64,000 nt of DNA from Rhizodiscina lignyota (Eukaryota; Ascomycota; Dothideomycetes; Aulographales; Rhizodiscinaceae). Every line of letters begins with the position of its first letter. Position 1 is the stretch's first letter. The DNA is taken from assembly GCA_010015805.1 (NCBI GenBank), contig ML978128.1, positions 992,001 to 1,056,000 on the forward strand, written 5' to 3'. The notes below the pieces were generated by a model. The model was not told the origin of the DNA. It saw only the letters and a program-made list of their open reading frames with translations, and did no database searches. Of the stretch, positions 57,971 to 64,000 are shown one piece after another. Both the position numbers and the translations under genes were made by a program.

Positions 57971-59295
57971 TTAGTCTGTTCGCCCTACGACTGACATTCT
58001 CCTTGCCTGCACATGCAGTAGTCTGAGAACTTTGATCAGATCGCCGGTAACACCCATGGCTGTCACCTCTCCGCCAGCGCTACATTATAGTTAGTCTCAC
58101 ATTAATCCTCTTCCCGTGGACAATCAACTCACCCTGCACCTTGAATGATCAGCGGGTTGTCTCCGTATCGCTTTGTGTAGAAGCTAATAATATTGTCGCT
58201 CCCTTTGAGAGCGGCGATCGGATGCGAGGCATCGAATCTAATTGTCATCAGCACCCGGACTTGCGCCCATCCGTATACGAGACCGAGAGACTCACTTCTC
58301 CAAGCCAACCTTGACACCCTTCTTCGCCACATCAATGCTCCCGACAAACCTCACAACCTTACCCTCCTTGGCAGCCTCCTCCTTGGTCTTGTCCATCTGG
58401 CCATCAAACTGCGGCAGCTTCTCCAAAAACTCGTCGCCACTGGAACAGCTTTCCAACTCCTTTGGAATCAAGCTCTGTACCGGAAAGCTCGTCGCGCTCT
58501 CGACATCCAGTCCCACCATCCGCGCCAGAATGGTCAGCTTACGCGCAACATCCAGGCCGTTCAGATCGTCTCTCGGATCCGGCTCGGTGTAGCCCAGCTC
58601 CTTCGCCTTCTTCACCTCGGCGCTGAACTGGCCGCCGCCGCCGCCAACAGGCATGAATGAATTGAAGAGGAAGGACATGGTGCCGCTGAATACGCCCTCG
58701 ATGCGGGTCACTTCATCGCCCGTCTCAACGAGTTCCTTCAGGGTACTGATGACAGGCAATCCTGCACCGCACGAGCTCTCGTGGAAGACCCAACCCCCAG
58801 AGCCGGTGCCGTTCGAAGCGGCAGAGAAGATCTCTTTCCACAGTGCGAGGGAGGATGAGAATGCCTTCTTGTTGGGCGTCACGACATTGATGCCCTTCGC
58901 CAGGAACGTGGGGTAGGCGTCTGCTATGTCCTGGTTGCTGGTATTATCTATCAGGATGGTCTTCTCAGGAGCCTTTTCAAGGTATTGCGCGATCTCTGCC
59001 GGGCTCATAGGCGTGGTGGTGGAGGATTGTAGGTCGGAGGCACAGGTGGAGAGGTTGAGATGGTGGTAGTTCGGGCTGAGGAGCAGCTTCTTCGAGGAGG
59101 CGAGGAGGATGAGAGAGATGTACATGGGCTGGGAGGGATTCTGGGACATTCGCTGGGCCAATTGACTCAATTGACCAAGGAAGGCCTTGCCCACGCCGCC
59201 GACGCCTGGAAGAAGGTGGTTAGCTGGGGATTAAAAGTCGGATTTTGGAGGGGTATACCAATGATGGCGACGAAGACTTGTCGTGGTGGTGCCAT
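57971..59295 (-). CDS. HOM6: Homoserine dehydrogenase
   Basis: Exons 59259-59295, 58296-59205, 58133-58237 and 57971-58079 (introns 53, 58 and 53 nt) join into 387 codons; yeast Hom6 has 359. The Rossmann motif IIGVGGVGKAFL spans the first splice joint. The catalytic region includes the signature around GVFSGTMSFLFNSF, then YTEPDPRDDLNGLDVARKLTILARMVG, which supplies the Asp and Lys active-site residues. The end segment NPLIIQGAGAGGEVTAMGVTGDLIKV is typical. The enzyme reduces aspartate semialdehyde to homoserine in Thr/Met biosynthesis. The C-terminus carries about 16 extra residues after the usual end (DLIKVLR), translated from a frame that stops at 57971. This extension may be real or indicate a missed terminal detail. 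Confidence 0.95.
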
Positions 59296-60075
59296 TGCTT
59301 AAGGTGTGCTAGATTGTAACGTAGAGGAAGTCTTCGAGACAATTGTTCTGCTCAATTGGAGATTATTTTCGTGCGAGGATGACTATGTATAGGTAGCGTC
59401 GGGATTTGAAGTTGCAGTGCGGCAGTGCGGCTAGCGTGATTCAACGACTCCAAAGCTCACATGCGTTCGCCGGTAGGAGCTGAACTATATAGATATCACC
59501 GTCGGGTGCAGCCGGGTGTGGGGTACATGGGAAGTCTTTGTGGTGTCGAGTGACATTCGAATGACGGGCCCCCTGAGTATACAAAACGACTGTTGATCAA
59601 CAAATGCAGTTCGTTCTGCAGCGAAAGACGCAGAGCAAGTCACACCCCGCATTTCCCTTTTCGGATGATTGCGGGGCGGTGATGGCTCGGATGGTGCACC
59701 TCAGATCGTGACAAAAAAGCTGGTCGCGATGGTGGTCGAAAGAGTGATGCATAGAAGGGTTCTGCTCTTCAATAGAAACGAAAGCATTGCTGAAAGTTCA
59801 GTATAATATGCTTTGGAGTGCACTGGTCAAGATCGCACGGCTCCAGTAAAAATAGACCGCCCTGATTGGATAGAGCGTGTATCCTGGCAGCTCCACGTGT
59901 TGAAGGTGTGGCGCAACTTTTTCGTCACCCAGATCTGGGCACGTCAACTGCCAACCGCTGATGACATCCCTGCAGCACTTCTTCAACTGCGGCTTTGTAA
60001 CAGAGTTGCTAAGCTCTGGCACCTCACATCTCTTCCTCTTCCCCGGGATCGACCGTCTCTGTACATGTTGTTGCA
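59296..60075. promoter_or_regulatory. Divergent promoter between HOM6 and the CCDC174-like gene
   Basis: About 780 bp. I did not find a clear TGACTCA (Gcn4/CpcA) site close to the HOM6 start, although related TGACTC-like sequences occur. No other gene was found. Confidence 0.4.
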
Positions 60076-61125
60076 ATGGCCTCCAAAGACACGGCCATCC
60101 CCCTGTACGGCGCGCCTCGTCGCAACAAATCACACGCCAAAGAGATCTCATCGTCTTCCACACTCAACTTCACCTCGCAGCTCTCCTCACTTATCACCGC
60201 ATCAAAATCCTCCGACGCACCTACGTCCAAGTCTTCCACCGGCCGGCAGCGGCCTAAGAAAGAAGACATCTTCACCAAGCACAACAAGGGCTCTAAGAAG
60301 CGTGCTTTGGCCGACCTAGAAGAGGACGATTTCACGAAGCAGAAGCACAGCACGAGCTCTGAAGCGGTAGACGAGGCACAATGGCGCCGCGCAAAGCGGA
60401 AGATGGAGGAGAAGGCGCGCCTCTACGATGCACTGAAACGCGGTGATCTAGAGGATGTCAACGACAAATACGGCGTCGATTTCGACAGGAAGTGGGCAGA
60501 GGCGCAGGAGAGAGGTGACAAGGATGAGGAAATCTCGGACAACGAGGACGATGACAGCGGCAAAGAGGAGGAGGAAATGGTGGAGTACATCGACGAGTTT
60601 GGCCGCTTACGACGCGGTACGAAGGCCGAAGCCAAGATCCAGGAGAAGATTAACAGGGCGAGGGAGATGGGTGTGGACCACGCAGATCGCTTTACAGCCA
60701 GACCTACCGCACCAGAGAACGTAATCTGGGGCGACACAGTTCAGACTGCAGCTTTCAACCCCGACGAGACAATTGCACAGAAGATGGCCGACATAGCCCA
60801 GAAGCGAGACCGCTCGCTCACGCCGCCACCGGACACGCACTTTGACGCGAGGCAAGAAGTTAGGCAGAAGGGACAAGGCTTCTTCCAGTTTAGCGCGGAC
60901 GAGGAGACGAGGAAGAAGGAATTCGCGAATTTGGAGAAGGAGCGCGTTGAGACTGAGCGCAGGCGCCAGGAGAATGCTGATAGGAAGGAGAAGAGGAAGA
61001 AAGAGGTGGAGGAACGTAGGAAGGCTATCCAGCAGAAGAGGGGCAAAGCAGAGGCGGACAAGTTCTTGGACGGATTGATGGGAGAACTTGGAGAAAGTAA
61101 GGCGGAGGAGAAGGGTGATGACTAG
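60076..61125 (+). CDS. CCDC174 (DUF4078) family coiled-coil protein
   Basis: A single exon of 349 residues. The order is a basic, Ser-rich N-terminus (IPLYGAPRRNK), the conserved block ARLYDALKRGD followed by GVDFDRKWAEAQ, and an acidic stretch. The family motif MVEYIDEFGRLRRGTKAEA is next, followed by the FFQFS segment (GQGFFQFSADEETRKKE) and a highly charged coiled coil with Lys/Glu/Arg repeats. Human CCDC174 associates with spliceosomal components and the exon junction complex; the fungal protein is presumably nuclear and linked to RNA processing, though this is inferred. The many overlapping ORFs on other strands are by-products of its charge-biased sequence. Confidence 0.88.
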   Translation: MASKDTAIPLYGAPRRNKSHAKEISSSSTLNFTSQLSSLITASKSSDAPTSKSSTGRQRPKKEDIFTKHNKGSKKRALADLEEDDFTKQKHSTSSEAVDEAQWRRAKRKMEEKARLYDALKRGDLEDVNDKYGVDFDRKWAEAQERGDKDEEISDNEDDDSGKEEEEMVEYIDEFGRLRRGTKAEAKIQEKINRAREMGVDHADRFTARPTAPENVIWGDTVQTAAFNPDETIAQKMADIAQKRDRSLTPPPDTHFDARQEVRQKGQGFFQFSADEETRKKEFANLEKERVETERRRQENADRKEKRKKEVEERRKAIQQKRGKAEADKFLDGLMGELGESKAEEKGDD

Positions 61126-61496
61126 GTTCGTTCCGCGCAGCATATTTGAGGATACATGCCTATACCCTCCCAGCGTATTAGGAGTCCTGGCTAGAAGGTT
61201 GAATGATACCCCTCTGCATGATAGCATCTCCGCCTGCGGTACAGCAACAGATTCTGAGTAATCAAACTTTCAAACGCCCTTCTACTCCAATAGCCAGACT
61301 TCAATTTTCGTGGGGATCGCAAATAGAGTCTCTTCTCCCTAATGTGGCGTCTGTACCCCATACTTTTGCGGCGGCGGTGCGGAGGTTCAGATCCATCTTT
61401 GGATTAGCGCCTCTTGGACCCCATGTCCCTGACTTTAGGCACACTCCCTTGAGAATTGAAATCCCTTTCATCCTATGGCGGCTTGCCAGTGTCAAT
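61126..61496. other. Intergenic region upstream of PER1
   Basis: About 370 bp of promoter. A frame in line with the PER1 start is open upstream but carries no plausible signal peptide, so the downstream ATG was preferred. Confidence 0.5.
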
Positions 61497-62547
61497 ATGA
61501 AACCACGGCCTAGTCAGAGATGTCTTACGGCCATCTTCCTAGCTGGCTTGCTGTTCATGCAGTTTGCAGATGCATCCATAGGTGACAGACTACCTGAATT
61601 CAAGAGCTGTGTCGAGGTAAGCGTGGAAGCATTTTCAAGCTTGACTGGCACGCGACTGACGAGTGGTAGACATGTAAAGAGACGAATTGCGTCCCTAATG
61701 GACCATCCATCCGTACGATTCTCCATATTCCGTCTATCCAATCGCTCTGGAACCATGACTGACATTCGTCTCTCAAGCTTTCCAACGCCGTCTCCTCCTC
61801 TGGGACTGCCCCTCCGAATGCGATTATACCTGCCAGCACATAATCACCTCCGCGCGCATCGCCAACCATGATCCCATCGTCCAATTTCACGGAAAATGGC
61901 CGTTCTTCCGTTTCCTGGGCATGCAGGAGCCCTTCTCTGTGCTCTTCTCCCTCCTGAACTTCCTCGCGCACGACTGGGGCATGCGCAAACTGCGCGAGAC
62001 GATTCCCGCTTCCTACCCACTGCGGAAATATTATCTTCTGTTCGGCTACTTTGGGCTGGCGAGCTGGGTGTTTAGCATGGTGTTCCATACGCGGGATTTC
62101 AATCTCACGGAAAAGTTGGACTATCTTGGAGCAGGCGCAAGTGTGCTTTATGGGCTTTACTTCGCTCCCATACGCGTCTTCCGACTCGACCAGTCCAACA
62201 CAGCACGTACAGCCTACAAGTCCTCCATTTTACGTCTCTGGACCATCGTGTGCTTGGTACTCTACGCCTTTCACGCTGGATTCCTCTTACTTGTAAGGTG
62301 GGACTATACGTACAACATGGCGGCCAACGTGGCTGTCGGGATCGTGCAGAACATTCTGTGGAGTGGCTTCAGTATTGTCCGTTTCAGAAGGATGAAACGC
62401 ATCTGGGCAGCATGGCCGGGCTTAATTGTCGCGTGGATCATCTTGGCCATGTCTTTTGAATTACTGGATTTCCCTGGCCAGATTATAGACGCCCATGCTC
62501 TATGGCATGCGGGGACTGTCGTACCGACTATCTGGTGGTATAAGTGA
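61497..62547 (+). CDS. PER1: PER1/PGAP3-family GPI-anchor phospholipid-remodelling protein
   Basis: Exons 61497-61616, 61670-61712 and 61778-62547 (introns 53 and 65 nt) join into 311 codons. A signal peptide (IFLAGLLFMQFADAS) precedes the Cys-rich luminal part (EFKSCVETCKETNC, then WDCPSECDYTCQH), whose Cys pattern appears only after splicing. Six to seven membrane helices follow. Conserved His occur in MVFHTRDF (first catalytic-type His) and in DAHALWHAGT near the C-terminus, as expected for the CREST hydrolase superfamily. Per1 is an ER phospholipase A2 that removes the unsaturated acyl chain from GPI anchors. Length and motif order match the family. Confidence 0.95.
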
Positions 62548-63217
62548 GTGATAGCAGCATGGTTACAGGCATGGAGCTAATCTGTGGCAGTTTCTTGATT
62601 AAAGATGCGCAGGAGGATATGCATGGCGTTAGGCTCAAAGCTTGACCGTGAATGTAAAACATGTTTGCATGGGCGGAGTATGGTAATTGAGCATTGTACA
62701 GTTAGGGATGGACACCCAATGCGGACACTAGGCAGAGTACGTCCAGGTGGTGCCAGAAAAACTTTCTTCTGGTATGAGTAAGGCCGATCGGACGAGAAGA
62801 CCATTTCCCTGAGATATAGCCTCAAATATGGCCATATATGATAGGATCAGATTTTAAAGTTAAATATATAGTTTTACACACAGCCGACACTGCAAGCTGG
62901 AGCTCCCAGCCATCTACTATCGTGTGAACATATTCACGAAGTGAGTATTGAACTTCATCAATATTGAATTACAATTCCACCATGTAATCCCTTATATGTG
63001 TACCCACGCTCTTTCCCGAAATACTGTATCCACACTCCAATAATATAATTGCAACACATAATTGTCTGCAACTGTGACCGTGGCCGCCGAATAGATTCCG
63101 AGGCTCGGAACAACCGGTGGACGGCAGAAGCCGCGACGTGCTGCATCGTCATAGCTTTGAGAACATAAACAGAGCTTTACTTTCCGCCATATCTCTCCAC
63201 ACATCAGGGCACCAAAT
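62548..63217. other. Intergenic region at the right end
   Basis: About 670 bp of moderately AT-rich sequence with no recognisable gene or RNA. Confidence 0.5.
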
Positions 63218-64000
63218 ATGTCAAAAACTGTTGGAAAGCAGCGCCAGGTGCGCGGTGACCTGTTGGATTTACCTGCGGAGCTGCGACTCAACATCTATGA
63301 CCTCATTCTTGGAGACGATGAAGCCGTCACCATCAGCGGCCGAGAGATTGTTGACGAAGAGGGTGATGTTGATCCAGAGGAGAGTTCGGCCTCAAATGTG
63401 TCATGGCGACGTGTTCGACGTGTTCCAATCATCAAAAATTTCTACGATGAGTCTCTGCTTGCGATAGCACCTCGAGTCCACCCTTTGCCTGCTGCCGAAA
63501 ACGTGCTAGCCCCAGGGTTGAGACGGAGATATCGGACAGCAGACGAGCTCGCAGCAGAGAATCCAACAATTGGATATAGCAAAATTCTGGCTGCATCAAC
63601 CAAATCAGAAACCAAACCTGAGGCGTCATCAAGCAGCTCGACATACATTCCAGCACATCTCGCGCTCCAACAGACGTGTAAACAGATCTACCAAGAGCTG
63701 CAACACCACATGTCATCTCGTACAGCCATCAATCCGATTCTCTACGTGACATACCCGCACGGCGTCATAGTGCTCAAGGAGCACTGCCCACATCTCTTAA
63801 AGCAGGCTCGCGCCATCAACATCTGTGGCCCGTTCCTGTATGGCAAGAGGCCTCACGAGTGCACTGGCTATTGGTGCTGTCCCGGACAAGCTTGGAAGCC
63901 GTCCCAACCACTGGGTCGTACCGAAAATCCGGCAACCCTCCTTGCGGCGACGGAGAGCCTTACCTGGCTGGTGCGATCGGTCCTATCCCCAAAGGGCCAT
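63218..64000 (+). CDS. F-box-like domain protein, 5' part
   Basis: The frame from the ATG at 63218 stays open for 261 codons to the window edge, with no intron needed. Residues 12-30 (GDLLDLPAELRLNIYDLIL) form the short F-box-like motif common in filamentous-fungal proteins that act as substrate adaptors or as uncharacterised domain proteins. The segment HLALQQTCKQIYQELQ and the later part with His and Cys (HECTGYWCCPG) are typical of this loosely related group (often containing DUF7730-like regions). The 3' end lies outside the window. The assignment of function is tentative. Confidence 0.7.
   Translation, partial: MSKTVGKQRQVRGDLLDLPAELRLNIYDLILGDDEAVTISGREIVDEEGDVDPEESSASNVSWRRVRRVPIIKNFYDESLLAIAPRVHPLPAAENVLAPGLRRRYRTADELAAENPTIGYSKILAASTKSETKPEASSSSSTYIPAHLALQQTCKQIYQELQHHMSSRTAINPILYVTYPHGVIVLKEHCPHLLKQARAINICGPFLYGKRPHECTGYWCCPGQAWKPSQPLGRTENPATLLAATESLTWLVRSVLSPKGH

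Noticed and set aside
1-64000. CRISPR arrays, bacterial operons or ribosome-binding sites.
   Set aside because: The sequence is eukaryotic with introns throughout; no regularly spaced short repeats are present.

Overview
This window is nuclear DNA of a filamentous ascomycete (Pezizomycotina). The evidence is many short spliceosomal introns (mostly 46-70 nt, often with CTAAC/CTGAC-like branch sites), compact intergenic spaces, genes on both strands without operons, and typical fungal gene families (VTC complex, metacaspase, DUF6594, ROG1-like lipase, Mgm101, Taz1-like telomere protein). My impression is Dothideomycetes, but I cannot prove this from the window. I re-spliced the genes by hand; in all but one of the multi-exon genes the exons join into one open frame with a length divisible by three. 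The exception is the DUF6594 gene.

Left part (1-26.4 kb), mostly housekeeping genes: the 3' end of a nucleoside hydrolase; a 2-oxoglutarate/Fe(II) oxygenase; an unrecognised Ser-rich protein; a VTC2/VTC3-type polyphosphate polymerase subunit; a large secreted Thr/Ser-rich adhesin-like protein; a short metacaspase; a Pumilio (PUF) RNA-binding protein with five exons, one of only 21 nt; the second-largest subunit of RNA polymerase III; and an FCP1/NIF-type HAD protein with eleven tandem repeats.

Middle (26.4-38.5 kb), gene-poor and accessory-looking: a DUF6594 membrane protein with an unresolved frame change, a beta-lactamase-fold hydrolase, a small orphan gene, a repeat pair with a gene relic, and a probable peroxisomal catabolic cluster. 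The cluster is a kappa-class GST/DsbA-like protein divergent from a 4-coumarate-CoA-ligase-like enzyme ending in ARL, which converges on a short-chain dehydrogenase ending in SKL. Both tripeptides are peroxisomal targeting signals.

Right part (38.5-64 kb), housekeeping again: ROG1-like lipase, biotin-protein ligase, COA4 (start codons 106 bp apart from the ligase), a candidate Pol III-transcribed structured RNA, TANGO2-family protein, REEP/Yop1-family protein, MGM101, GDT1-type Golgi cation antiporter, Taz1/TRF-like telomere protein, homoserine dehydrogenase, a CCDC174-like spliceosome-associated protein, PER1/PGAP3, and the 5' part of an F-box-like gene cut by the window edge.

The most unusual observations are a decayed in-frame duplication of the RNA polymerase III subunit's last codons just beyond its stop, the structured Pol III-like locus near 46.1-46.5 kb, the PTS1-tagged gene cluster, three GC-AG introns, and two stop-free introns whose lengths are multiples of three.
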